Assembly (NCBI RefSeq): GCF_030247185.1
Contig: NC_080571.1
Span: 144,223,191 to 144,287,190 of the forward strand
Reading direction: 5' to 3'
Origin: Malaya genurostris
Taxonomy: Eukaryota; Arthropoda; Insecta; Diptera; Culicidae
DNA: 64,000 nucleotides
Shown one piece after another: positions 11,147 through 20,473 of the stretch; position 1 is the first letter of the stretch, and each line of letters begins with the position of its first letter. Both the position numbers and the translations under genes were made by a program. The notes beneath the pieces were generated by a model. The model was given only the letters and a program-made list of their open reading frames with translations. It searched no databases and was not told the origin of the DNA.

Positions 11147-11888
11147 GGGGCTACCACGTTTGGCATAAAGTCGTTTGGCATAATACCGTTTGGCATAACG
11201 CCGTTTGGCATAATAGTTATTTTGTATAATGGTTATTTGGCATAATGGTTATTTGGCATAATGGTTATTTGGCATAATGGCCATTTGGCATAACAGTCAT
11301 TTGGCATAACAGATGAACATGCTGCTTAATGGAAATTGTTTTTATTTACTGAAATTTTGTAAGGTCTAATGAGGCTACGCCTCATCGTTTTTAATGACCT
11401 GCCCTAACTGAGGGATAGCTCCTAGCTTTGGGTAATCCGGGCAAACGCCCGCAACTAGACAGAGGTGATTTCTGCGGGGGCGCTTCCGACGGCGGGTCGC
11501 CGGCGCACTCGCGGCCTTCGGCCGTCTCGACCTGAATCATCTATGACGAACAGAAGATTGTGCTAGCACTAAGTGAATTGCTTATATAAAATGACAGAGT
11601 GCTGTTTACCACAGAATTTTGAAAATAAAAAATAATAATGGTATTTTTCGTAATATCGCTCGAGTTTTCCTTGCAAAACATCACTCTATCGAAAAATAAA
11701 CGAAAATTTACATTAGAATAAAATATTACGAATCCAATTATTATTATGACAAATGGCACTATGCCAAATGACCATTATGCCAAATGGCCATTATGCCAAT
11801 CAACTGTTATGCCAAATAACCATTATGCCAAACGGCGTTATGCCAAACGGTATTATGCCAAATGACCTTATGCCAAACGGGCCGCCCC
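11147..11888. mobile_element. Foldback-like element with TTTGGCATAA repeat arms
   Basis: Two inverted arms (about 11150-11315 and 11745-11888) are each built of tandem ~15-bp units around TTTGGCATAA. Unit variants occur in the same order from each outer end (AAxGTC, AATACCG, AACGCCG, AATxGTTA), so the arms are true inverted copies. The 430-bp centre has no coding signature; it contains an AT-rich half (11560-11740) and a markedly GC-rich stretch (11395-11540). No transposase is present, so it is non-autonomous. Confidence 0.75.
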
Positions 11889-11897
11889 CGTAGCAAC
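11889..11897. other. Target duplication, right of foldback element
   Basis: CGTAGCAAC, partner of 11138-11146. Confidence 0.65.
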
Positions 11898-12129
11898 TAC
11901 CATAGCCTCGGAACGACATATACTGTTCTTGTGTTTACCTGAAAGAGCAGGAGAATCAACTTGTTTATTTGGAGCAGGGAAAAGCCCACTGGAGCTGAGC
12001 ATCACTAAATTTTAGCTCTCTCTCCAGCAGGCATAAAACCTCTCATCTTTTGTACCAACAGATTATAATTATCCAAATGATACATTTCCTTAAATTACAT
12101 TGGTTACTACTACACACAGCACCATTCTT
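11898..12129. other. Short unassigned spacer
   Basis: Flank of the foldback element leading to the R1-like LINE. I see no coding or RNA signature. Confidence 0.4.
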
Positions 12130-12142
12130 ATCTCTAATACTA
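12130..12142. other. Target duplication, left of R1-like LINE
   Basis: ATCTCTAATACTA, repeated exactly at 13786-13798 right after the A-rich tail. Confidence 0.85.
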
Positions 12143-12164
12143 CTGCCCAGACGAGATCGAGATG

Positions 12165-12359
12165 GCTTAACACGTCTTGTTCGCATGTTCCCGTTTCGCG
12201 GCTCAAAGGAGTGAGCTACTGGAGGCATGCGGCATGGACACCACACCGGAAAACCTGATCCAGAGAATGTGCCACTGCGTAGAGAACTGGAACGCAGTGT
12301 CGACCGTGGCATCCCAAATTGCGGGCATATTGCAGTGGAAATGGAGTGCGGATCAATAA
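12165..12359 (+). pseudogene. R1-like LINE ORF2 C-terminus
   Basis: Open to the stop at 12357-12359. The reading FACSRFAAQRSELLEACG resembles the C-terminal zinc-finger tail (C-P-R-F type) of R1-group ORF2 proteins, followed by QRMCHCVENWNAVSTVASQI and AGILQWKWSADQ. A stop upstream of HVLFACS marks decay or the truncation point. The rest of ORF2 is absent. Confidence 0.65.
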
Positions 12360-12430
12360 CAGGCAGCCGCGACCGCTAGCCGCGTGCAATCGTAGTAGGC
12401 TCAAGAGGGATCAGCGAATAAACGTCGGTC

Positions 12431-13560
12431 CGGGAGAACCTTCTTCGCCGGGAAGCTCTTCGTCGGAGTAGTCTAGATCCATCGTCGGGGACTAGACGAG
12501 TAGTACGTAAAACTGCTAGGATCGTCGGGGGCCACTGAACCGGAAGCTATCCTCCAACCGAAATCACTGGATCGACCCAGGCATCCTCTCGGTCGGGCGT
12601 TGACGGGTATCGAAAGCGTCGGTTTCGGGAGGGCCTCCTTCGTCGGGGAACTCTCCGTCGGTGTAGGCTAGATCCTTCGGCGGGGGCTAGTCGAGTAGCC
12701 GCCACAACACCGATTCGAGTCGTCGAGGCGCCAGCGAACCGGAAGCCATGCTCCAACCAGAATCGCGGGACCGACCTCGGCACTCCATCGGGTGTCCCGT
12801 GTGGTGTAAGAGACTCGGTGTCGGGAGATTCTCCTTCGCCGGGGAAATCTCCGTCGGAGTAGTCTAGATCCTTTGTCGGGGACTAGACGAGTAAATCGTG
12901 GCGTCATATCGCTAGGATCGTCAAGGCGCCAGTGAACCGGAAGCTATCCTCCAACCGGAATCACTGGACCGACCCTGGCATCCTCTCGTCGGTTTCGGGA
13001 GGGCCTCCTTCGTCAGGGAACTCTCCGTCGGTGTAGGCTAGATCCTTCGTCGGGGACTAGATGAGTAGTACCGGTGGTACCGCTAGGATCGTCTGAGCGC
13101 CAGCGAACCGGAAGCCATGCTCCAACAGGAATCGCGGGACCGACCTTGGCACTCCATCGGGTGTCCCGTGTGGTGTAAGAGACTCGGTGTCAGGAGATTC
13201 TTCTTCACCGGGGAACTCTCCGTCGGAGTAGTCTAGATCCTTCGTCGGGGACTAGATGAGTAGTACCGGTGGTACCGCTAGGATCGTCTGAGCACCAGTG
13301 AACCGGAAGTCACGCTTTATCCGGAATCATTGGATCGACTTAGGCATCCTTTCGGTCGGGTCGTAGACGCGTATCGTAAGCGTCGGTTCGGGAGAACTTC
13401 CCTCGTCGGGGAACCCTCCGTTGGTGTAGACTAAATCTTTTGGCGGAGACTAGTCGAGTAGCTCCGCGACGTAGCATCAGTTTTGGGTCGTCGAGGCGCC
13501 AGTGAACCGGAAGTTACCCTCCAGCCGGCATCACTGGACCGACCTCGTCATCCAACTGGT
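12431..13560 (+). repeat. ~195-bp tandem repeats (6 units) in LINE 3' UTR
   Basis: Unit starts at CGGGAG-like strings near 12431, 12626, 12822, 12996, 13191 and 13389. Units share CTCCGTCGG, TAGATCCTTCGTCGGGGACTAG and GAACCGGAAGC. The spacing is 195, 196, 174, 195 and 198. Units alternate between two types by their distal third (CGTTGACGGGTATCGAAAGC-like versus GGTGTCCCGTGTGGTG-like), so the true period is a ~390-bp dimer. Confidence 0.85.
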
Positions 13561-13785
13561 CGATCCTTCGAGAGCAGGATGCTGATCCCCATTCTTCATA
13601 AATCTGGGAGGGTGCTGTGAGCACCAATAGCCTTCCACCCCGAAGTAATACCTAGCGGTGGTGCCGGGGAGGTAAGGTTGGAGATGCAAGGTGTTTTAGT
13701 GGGTAGTTCCAATCAACAGTTGAGTAGTCCTGTGGAGAGTTCCACACTCCGTGCGTAAATGCATTTCACCTTGTAAAAAAACAAA

Positions 13786-13798
13786 ATCTCTAATACTA
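13786..13798. other. Target duplication, right of R1-like LINE
   Basis: ATCTCTAATACTA, identical to 12130-12142. Confidence 0.85.
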
Positions 13799-13844
13799 AT
13801 ACAAATAACTAACGAGACAAAAATCTTAGAAACAAATTCTTTAT

Positions 13845-14565
13845 TGAATTATTTACGTTTCGCATTCAGTTCATCAGTGCATTAGCAGATTATGTTTATC
13901 TACTAATACCACCTCGCGGATCAACATAATCCACTAAGCAGACGTAAAGTCGTTGCTACTTTCATCGCACTTATTTTACACTAATTGTGCAATGTCTATT
14001 CTAACGTGGCGAAAGTAACGAAACCAATTGACGGCAATGCTGGCCGCCAACAGATAGTAGTCATTTGGGGGTTTGGAACCTCTTGGGTTCCAGTTTGTGC
14101 TGAAGTGCACATGACTAAATTGAATTATTTACGTTTCGCATTCAGCTCATCAGTGCAATAGCAGATTATGTTGATCTACTAATGCCGCTTCGCGGATCAA
14201 CATATTCCGCTAAGCAGACGTAAAGTCGTTGCTACTTACAACGCACTTATTTTACACTAATTGTGCAATGTCTATTCTGACGTGCCGAAAGTATCTGTTG
14301 GCGGCCAGCATTGCCGTCAATTGGTTTCGTTACTTTCGGCACGTCAGAATAGACATTGCACAATTAGTGTAAAATAAGTGCGTTGTAAGTAGCAACGACT
14401 TTACGTCTGCTTAGCGGATCATGTTGATCCGCGAGGTGGCATTAGTAGATAAACATAATCTGCTAATGCACTGATGAACTGAATGCGAAACGTAAATAAT
14501 TCAATTTAGTCATGTGCACTTTAGCACAAACTGGAACCCAAGAGGTTCCAAACCCCCAAATGACG
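13845..14565. mobile_element. Long inverted-repeat (foldback-type) element
   Basis: Three arms of one ~200-230-bp sequence: arm 1 (13845-14048, plus), arm 2 (14062-14292, plus) and arm 3 (14335-14565, inverted). Shared landmarks are TTTACGTTTCGCATTCAG, GCAGACGTAAAGTCGTTGC and CACTAATTGTGCAATG. Arms 2 and 3 form a near-perfect hairpin around the spacer 14293-14334, which contains GTTGGCGGCCAGCATTGCCG; the inverse of that spacer also follows arm 1. AAATTCTTTAT lies on both sides (13834-13844 and 14566-14576), a candidate 11-bp target duplication. No ORF. Confidence 0.75.
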
Positions 14566-14576
14566 AAATTCTTTAT

Positions 14577-14769
14577 GGTGTTTTGAGTTAAGTGAAAATC
14601 GAGAACATTTTATCAACGAATAAATAGACGGCACATACTAACGAAAGGCTCGTTGTGACCGTAATTGGATGTAACGGAAGGAAGACTGACTCATTAACTA
14701 AAATCTCTTCTGATGCAGCTAACGTGCATTGATTGCTTTGTAGAATAGTCGATCCTGAGCTTGGCTTTT
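14577..14769. other. Unassigned spacer
   Basis: Flank between the inverted-repeat element and the Loa fragment; no recognisable feature. Confidence 0.4.
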
Positions 14770-15501
14770 TCCAACCACTTCTAATACAGGGGGCACTGCG
14801 TACTCCACGCGTAACGATTGACTTCGAGTACCTCCTCGTTTGATAAATTTGTTATACGGACGGTTCTCTGTTGAATGGTCGTGCTGGTGTCTAATGTCGA
14901 GAAATGAGGCTAGAGCAGTCTCATTCACTTGGTATATAATGTACTGTCTTCCAAGCAGAAATCTACGCGATTATGTGTGGAATACAATCGGCGCTCCAGC
15001 AGAGGTAAACAAATTTATTTTTGTTCCGACAGTCAGGCAGCCTTAAAAGCACCCAGTTTGAATGATTCACGGTCGAATCTAGTGATCGCATGTCGAACTC
15101 AAATTGAAGAACTCAACATTTCAAATGCTGTTTACTTCTTATGAGTACCCGGCCATTCTGGTATTACTGGAAATGAATGGGCTGATGAGTTGGCTAGAGA
15201 TGGAGCAACGAATGATTTCGTTGGTCCTGAACCAGCTTTACCACTTTCAACTAGTTGGATAAAGCACAAGATTCGTTCTTGGGCTGTATCCAAACATGCC
15301 AGCTACTGGCGCAGCTTGCAAACTTGCGCTCAGACAAAAGCATTTCTACTAGATTTAAATCTGAAAATATCAAAATGTCTACTGAATATTTCCAAGCATC
15401 ATTGCAGTATTCTGGTCAGAGCTCTGACTGGACATTGCAAACTCAATTATCACATGGCTACTATTCAACGTGCTGAGTATTATTCGTGTGATTTGTGTGA
15501 A
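14770..15501 (+). pseudogene. Loa LINE fragment 2: RNase H and C-terminus
   Basis: Plus-strand relic of the family at 4394-9392. It starts in the RNase H region (CYTDGS-like reading near 14850, with frameshifts), then KQIYFCSDSQAALKA (15000-15060), AVYFL-TGA at 15135-15143, VPGHSGITGNEWADEL, PALPLSTSWIKHKIRSW and YSCDLCEY. The codon after AVYFL is TGA here exactly as in the first copy. From 15190 to 15500 the frame is cleaner than in copy 1, without the 5-bp insertion. It breaks off at YIAV. Confidence 0.75.
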
Positions 15502-15625
15502 TACATAGCCGTTAAGTGTCAGTAGCAGTTTTCAGCTGGCTTAGAATAACGCTACGGTCCACCTGTCGCGATTGTATAAGTCCACCAAACAGGTATTCCG
15601 TGGGACATCCGGCGGAATTATTTTC
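15502..15625 (+). repeat. Loa LINE 5' UTR fragment joined head-to-tail
   Basis: Matches the reverse complement of the outer Loa 5' UTR (9231-9330), including AGAATAACGCTACGGTCCAC and GACATCCGGCGGAATTATTT. It lies right after the broken 3' part of a Loa copy in the same orientation, so a 3' fragment is followed by a 5' fragment. Confidence 0.6.
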
Positions 15626-15960
15626 AACCAAGAAGAAGTCACAATAGCAAATTGCCTGTCTGATTCAACCCGAAATTGAAAAACCTGAAAAATAAAAAGC
15701 AGAAAGCACATAAAACTTATAGAAAAGATAAAAGTGTTATCAACAAAACTACCTCGACAATTGCAATCATCTGAAAATAGCAATCAACTCGGCACACGAA
15801 GAATATAATCTTAAAGTCGAAAGCGAAATCAAAGAGCATCCTAAAAATTTCTTTAGCTATGTAAAAACAAATCTGAAGAATAAAAACCTTCCTTCCCAGA
15901 TGAACCTAGACGGAACTACTGGAAATAATGGCACTGAAATTTGTAATTTATTTGCATTTT

Positions 15961-16050
15961 TTTTTTCAAAACATATATACATCATATGCCGAAACACATC
16001 GTGATACGTTTTTTTCAAAATATATATACATCATATGCCGAAACACATCG
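15961..16050 (+). repeat. 41-bp tandem duplication in LINE
   Basis: TTTTTTCAAAACATATATAC with the following 21 bases recurs after an 8-bp spacer, differing at one position. It lies in the SKHI-coding part of the RT N-terminus and destroys the frame. Confidence 0.8.
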
Positions 16051-16277
16051 AGGAATTGCCACTGTCTAGTGCATTCCAAAATTATTTGAAAAACTTATCG
16101 ATGGGAAAATATTTCGACAAGTAAAAATTACATAACTAAAAACAACATGGCTTTTTCAAAGGTCGTTCTACGTCAACAAATCTCTTGGAATTCATTACAT
16201 TTACTTTGGAAGCTATGGACAATGGAAATTATGTCGAAACTCTCTATACTGACTTCAGCAAATCTTTCAACAGAATT

Positions 16278-16490
16278 ACAAAGCAAAGTCTTGGTATTAC
16301 ATTCCTTTTGTGGAATTTGGCCTTTCTGTTTCAACAGACTTCGCAGCCGATTCATATAGCCTACTGATTCATTTCATGGCTAGTACTATGGATCCTACTG
16401 ACGCTATGAATCCTTCCAGGTCGGGGCTCGAACATACGACAACTGGCTTGTAAGACCAGCGTCCTATGCATTGAACCTCCAACCCGGGAA
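16278..16490 (-). mobile_element. tRNA-type SINE, copy 1
   Basis: A 213-bp insertion flanked by AACAGAATT at 16269-16277 and 16491-16499. On the minus strand it starts CCCGGGTTGGAGGTTCAATGC; a B-box-like GTTCGAGCC and an A-box-like GTTCAATGCATAGGACGCTGG segment are spaced as in tRNA genes. The tail on the far side is non-coding. A second copy is at 50228-50427. SINEs depend on a LINE's RT; which LINE serves this one is not visible. Confidence 0.75.
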
Positions 16491-16815
16491 AACAGAATTG
16501 ACATACCATTATTACTATTCAAAATTAAAAAATAAGGCATTGAACAAATCTCTTGGAATTGCTTGAATCATATCTCACAAAACGTAAACAAATTGTACGC
16601 TATCAAAACACATACTCCTAAACAATAAATGTCACTTCAGGTGTTCCCCAAGGTTCACATTTAGGCCCTCTTCTTTTTATCATGCATGTAAACGACATTT
16701 CCTCCTTACTCAAACATCTAAAAGCACTTGTATATGCAGACGACACGAAGCTTGTAGCAGTCATACCTTATTCAGCAATAAGTTTCAAGCATCCAGTAGA
16801 TCGATTTCAATAATT

Positions 16816-18603
16816 GCGCCAACAGTTATACAACCTATCGTTGACCAATTTTTGCACAACACCCTAATCAAATTTTCCCCTCATTTAAGTTGAATAATTC
16901 GTTGAGTCTCTCCTTGGAGTGAAATTCACGAAGATTCCTCGCGAATAATGTATGATGGAGGGGAGGGATGGCGCCAAGGATTGGCTAACCGAATAAAACA
17001 GTCAGTGGGGTCATTGATCGCCGAATTTGTCCGATGAAATTAGCGGGACAATACGTATTTCCGGTGAATTCGTACGAAATTACCTTCCCTACTCTGAGGA
17101 TTTCCAATGCTAGTTTATTTCGTCCAAGTCCGCCAAACTTAGTGGAAGCTTCGCGTAGTTGTCCGGTGTTAGTTTCAGATAGGTAATAAAGTGACGTATT
17201 CTTACGTAAAGTTTCCCTAAATATTTGTCTCCTTTGCCTAGATTGCTAATATAGTAGTGATTGCCACGATAAGTAGTGCGTGTAGAGAATAGTGCGTGCG
17301 AAGTAAAACAAGAATCAGGTAAAAGTGCTCAAAATCGTGCCATTGACCTCACCAATGTGCTAATGACCCCGTCTGCATCAGCCAGACGGCATTCGTTTCT
17401 TTATCTATTCTGCGCAGCTACGACGAAAGAGAGGAAGGAAGGAAGCAAGCACCGGACGCGGGCCAAAGTCCACCAACGGGCGAAAATTCAAAACTCCGGC
17501 AACCGTTACACCGCCGGAAAAAGTCGGTCCGTCAACTGACCGTCAGTAGCAGCCAGCGAACGGTGGCCAGAATCGGTGTGGTAGATCACCGCTTACGTGA
17601 GTACCCGGAATCGTCATCACCGCCATCACCAATAGAACGACGATCGACCCAGCAGCCACCACCAACAGTGAGCAGCAGACGCAGAAACCACTGGTGAGTC
17701 CGTATCGTTCTTGCTAAATAGTGGGGCGGCGTCCACTGAAGACGCCCCCGTGATTCAGAACCGTTTAAGTGCACTATAGATAAAAATCCCGTTTAAAAAC
17801 GGAAGTAGGGACGCGTCCATAAATTGAGGGTTGTGTGTCGGCCATCATGCTTTTGTGACACCATTTTTGAACGCCACACACAACCCATTGTATTAGTCAC
17901 CCGGGTGCGAAGCACATCTCATTGCTGGAGCCGTGGAGTGACGTCATCGTCTGAGAAAGTGGGAGAGGAAAGCACAAATGGTCAATGAGCACAAGTAGGG
18001 AGAGAAATCACGCACGCACATAGGAGCTAGGCTAGATAGGAAATTAGAAAAGCTAATATAGACATGCAATATAAAGTCAAACCGTTTTTCCGTTAATAAA
18101 TGATTATTTATTTCAATACCTAAATGTAACTCGATTGTAATCATAGAACTCCTACAGGTATTTGGTGGGGTTTTCCGTATGTTTGCGTCACTTCGTTAGA
18201 GCTTTTTCGTTGTTGGCTGTCTTCCGCTCAGCGGAATTTGAATGTGTGCTGTAAGCTCAGCTTCCATTAGGTTTACGCTATCTGGTGGCAGATAGCTGCA
18301 CTGCCCATGATGATAAAGTTAGGCACGGGTAACTTTCTCACCGTTGATTATCTAAGGGTAATGAGGTTTCGGTGATTGCTGCTGACTGATAATAGGGTCA
18401 TCTACCCGTCTTTGGAGACTAGTTTTTGGTTAGCCTAACTTGACCGATCCTGATTCATTTTTTCGTTGACCTTCTTCGGGAACTCGCCCTAAGGAGAGTC
18501 TCATCCGGGCAAACACATCGTGGCGTGCAGTCTTCCTTATAGGGAAGTGGCGCTATAAACTGCACGCTGATTAGGGATCGGCAAGAGTCGGCTACAAGCT
18601 CTT
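16816..18603. other. 1.8-kb stretch without recognisable gene
   Basis: No family-level coding signal. Details worth noting: an 87-codon open frame at 17276-17539 with no recognised domain; a CTG-GTGAGT splice-donor-like site at ~17691 after a CA-rich, A-poor leader; and a 14-bp inverted repeat (GGGTTGTGTGTCGG at 17828-17841, GCCACACACAACCC at 17873-17886). The segment 18150-18600 is unlike its neighbours and could be a LINE 5' UTR. It may be LTR or leader sequence of an unlisted element or a host 5' exon. Confidence 0.35.
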
Positions 18604-18955
18604 TATGGAAATAACAAATGCTGTAGATGCTGAAGTATTCCAAGATAAAATTAACGTATTCAACATTTGGTGCAATAAAAGCTTACTCCAACTAAACGTT
18701 AAAAAATGTAGTTCAGTAACGTTTAGTAGAAAAATCGTGTCTCCTTCTATTAACATATATTTAGGAAACCAACTTGTAGAAAAATGTAAAATTATTAGAG
18801 ATCTACGCGTAATTTTAGACTCAAAACTTACTGTCGTGGAGCATTATAATACAATTGTCAATAAAGCAAATAGTATGTTAGGCTTCATTAAACGTTTTAG
18901 TCATAATTCTCAGGACCCTTACACAATAAAATTATTATATGTAATATACGTCAGG
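18604..18955 (+). pseudogene. Jockey-like LINE RT (post-palm) fragment
   Basis: Open from 18605. The reading FNIWCNKSLLQLNVKKCSS and IYLGNQLVEKCKIIRDLRV then ILDSKLTVVEHYNTIV is the conserved region after RT motif C (the K-C and L-G-V-x-x-D landmarks of LINE RTs). The same segment is at 52200-52490 on the minus strand, where the sequence runs on without the 1.1-kb insertion that follows here. Confidence 0.75.
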
Positions 18956-20063
18956 TCATGCAAATGCACGAGAGTCTGCTTAGATCCGCAAATGAACGAG
19001 AGTCTGCTTAGATTGATCTTTATTAGGAACCAACACCGAACACGCGAACCCAGAATATAGACTCTATTTGTCGTGATTTGTATTTGTTTTGTAGTCGACG
19101 AAATTACATCCATAGCTTCTCTTCGCCAAGCTTGTGTTCAAGTTTTGTATGCAAGCAGTTATTTTTATAGCGTTTCTCTACCATTACTACTAGAGTGACT
19201 ATAACCAGAAAGACGACAACTGTTCGTTTGGAATGACAGCTTTGTTCCAAACGAGCAAACGACCTGTCAAATACAATGGAAAGCTAACGAAACTGCCAAC
19301 ATTGCGAATTAAACGTTTTGGTTTGTTGCCAACATTACGGATGAGACGTCGTCACTCTGGTTATAGGCACTTTAATTACTACCATTCTGCGATTTCAGTT
19401 GAAGCGATAAACTTTTTCTCATTATCAATTGAGCTCATCTTATATAAATTAGAAACTAATCTTATGCACTCAAAATTTACCCTGGGGTAGTTGTCAATTT
19501 CTCAGGCGGAACAACATAACATGGAATTTCATCTGATCTTGCATGACACAAGATCAAAGCATACCAATTAAAGCTACAAATCGTTTTATGGCTCTTTTTG
19601 TCTAGCTGGCTAGCAACAACCTATTTCTACCATGCTACGCGTAGGACTGAAACGTTAGCTATAATTTTGATTATATTTATAGCTTCGCGTGTTTCCAGCA
19701 GTTTCACTTTTGCATTGATTGACCAATCAGAGCGATGCTTTCCCTTTGATATATCGCTTACTCCTTCAAAACCGTCGACTATGGAAGGGAAATCCGGTAT
19801 GCCGGAGATTTTTTGCAGACAAAATAGGACACTGCTAGCTAATAATCAACATTTCAATGATATACAATTAATAATACATGGCTATGAACATTCAAATCAA
19901 TACGTAGAAATATTTACAATCAAATGGTGACATAATATTAATAATTGATACAAAATTGACTGAGCTGTAATTGTTCAAAACCTGACCACATTTCTACGTG
20001 TATTTTTCTTGAGTTTCTAATTTCCGCTCCTATATAGAAAACAAAAATGTGTTCCACATTAAA
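18956..20063 (+). repeat. Non-coding repeat Y, copy A1 (1.1 kb, inside LINE)
   Basis: Splits the LINE between its IYVRS and KQFLLYALRR readings. It contains AGGAACCAACACCGAACACG near the left end and CTCCTATATAGAAAACAAAA near the right end. A shorter copy in inverse orientation is at 54126-54745. Compared with that copy, this one carries a hAT-like MITE (19191-19374) and extra stretches at about 19541-19710 and 19756-19835. Small open frames inside have no domain and are broken in the third copy. Confidence 0.7.
19191..19374. mobile_element. hAT-like MITE, copy in unit A
   Basis: 184 bp with terminal inverted repeats TAGAGTGACTATAACCAGA and, from the other end, TAAAGTGCCTATAACCAGA. The 8-bp ATTACTAC flanks it at 19183-19190 and 19375-19382. 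Eight-base duplications and TA(G/A)AG ends fit the hAT superfamily. The uninterrupted site is present in the inverse copy at ~54491-54500. No coding capacity. Confidence 0.85.
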
Positions 20064-20448
20064 ACAATTTCTACTGTATGCGCTTCGTAGACTAAACTGG
20101 ACTACATTTCCTCTTCCATCGTATAAAGCTCATTGTATGCTCATAAACTTACAAACACTCGAAGAACGCCGCAAAGCTACAACGCTTTATTTTATCAACG
20201 ACATTATTTCTCAACGAGTACAATCTGAATCATTGCTTTCACAACTAAAATTTTATGCTCCTAGTCGCCATCTCAGAAGTCGTCAAATATTCCCGGAAAC
20301 AAAATATAAAACAAATTATACCAAAAATAATCCTATTAATCAAACGATGCGCTTTTATAACGAAAACTGCAAAAAAATCGATCTAACTATGTCCAGGAAA
20401 CAAATAAAAGGAAAATTGAAACCAAATCGTAGAAATAATGTATAGCAT
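20064..20448 (+). pseudogene. Jockey-like LINE ORF2 C-terminus (continues 18604-18955)
   Basis: KQFLLYALRRLNW, YKAHCMLINLQTLEERRK, FINDIISQRVQSESLL and PSRHLRSRQIF are the thumb and C-terminal readings of the LINE split by repeat Y; it is open to the stop at 20445. In copy B the same coding segment is at 30633-30985 and was cut by copia between RRL-N and W. Confidence 0.7.
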
Positions 20449-20473
20449 ATTTATTTATTTATTTATTTATTTT
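20449..20473 (-). repeat. (AAAT)n tail of minus-strand LINE
   Basis: ATTTATTTATTT on the plus strand. It is the 3' tail of the LINE at 20474-21690 read on minus; the unrelated LINE 3' end at 49991-50151 ends in the same repeat. Copy B has it at 30987-31010. Confidence 0.7.

Larger units (their letters stand above)
12143..13785 (+). mobile_element. 5'-truncated R1-like LINE with repeat-bearing 3' UTR
   Basis: A plus-strand LINE 3' end bounded by exact 13-bp target duplications. It begins with the last ~65 codons of ORF2, followed from 12360 by a 3' UTR of six ~195-bp tandem units and a unique ~200-bp tail ending in TTGTAAAAAAACAAA. 5' truncation with a target duplication is the usual product of target-primed reverse transcription. 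Clade is inferred from the C-terminal cysteine motif and is tentative. Confidence 0.75.
15626..16815 (+). mobile_element. Jockey-like LINE RT fragment (plus), interrupted by a SINE
   Basis: RT relic with EEYNLKVESEIKEHPKNFFS and YVKTNLKNKNLPSQ (N-terminal), GFFKGRSTSTNLLEF, YTDFSKSFNRI (motif A), then, after the SINE, VTSGVPQGSHLGPLLFIMHV (motif B) and LVYADDTKLVAV (motif C, aspartates kept). Joining 16277 to 16500 restores the reading FNRID-IPLL, which shows the SINE came later. A 41-bp direct duplication at 15961-16001/16010-16050 and deletions break the frame. It ends shortly after motif C. Confidence 0.75.

Noticed and set aside
11147..11888. CRISPR-like array of TTTGGCATAA repeats
   Set aside because: Units are contiguous without spacers, arranged as two inverted arms with flanking duplications, in an animal genome.
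12043..12907. Minus-strand Arg-rich frames across the 195-bp repeats
   Set aside because: They are antisense to a LINE 3' UTR and follow the repeat period.
19233..19930. 85- and 110-codon frames conserved between copies A and B of repeat Y
   Set aside because: Conservation reflects the recent tandem duplication. The first frame spans the MITE, and the third copy at 54 kb does not keep them.
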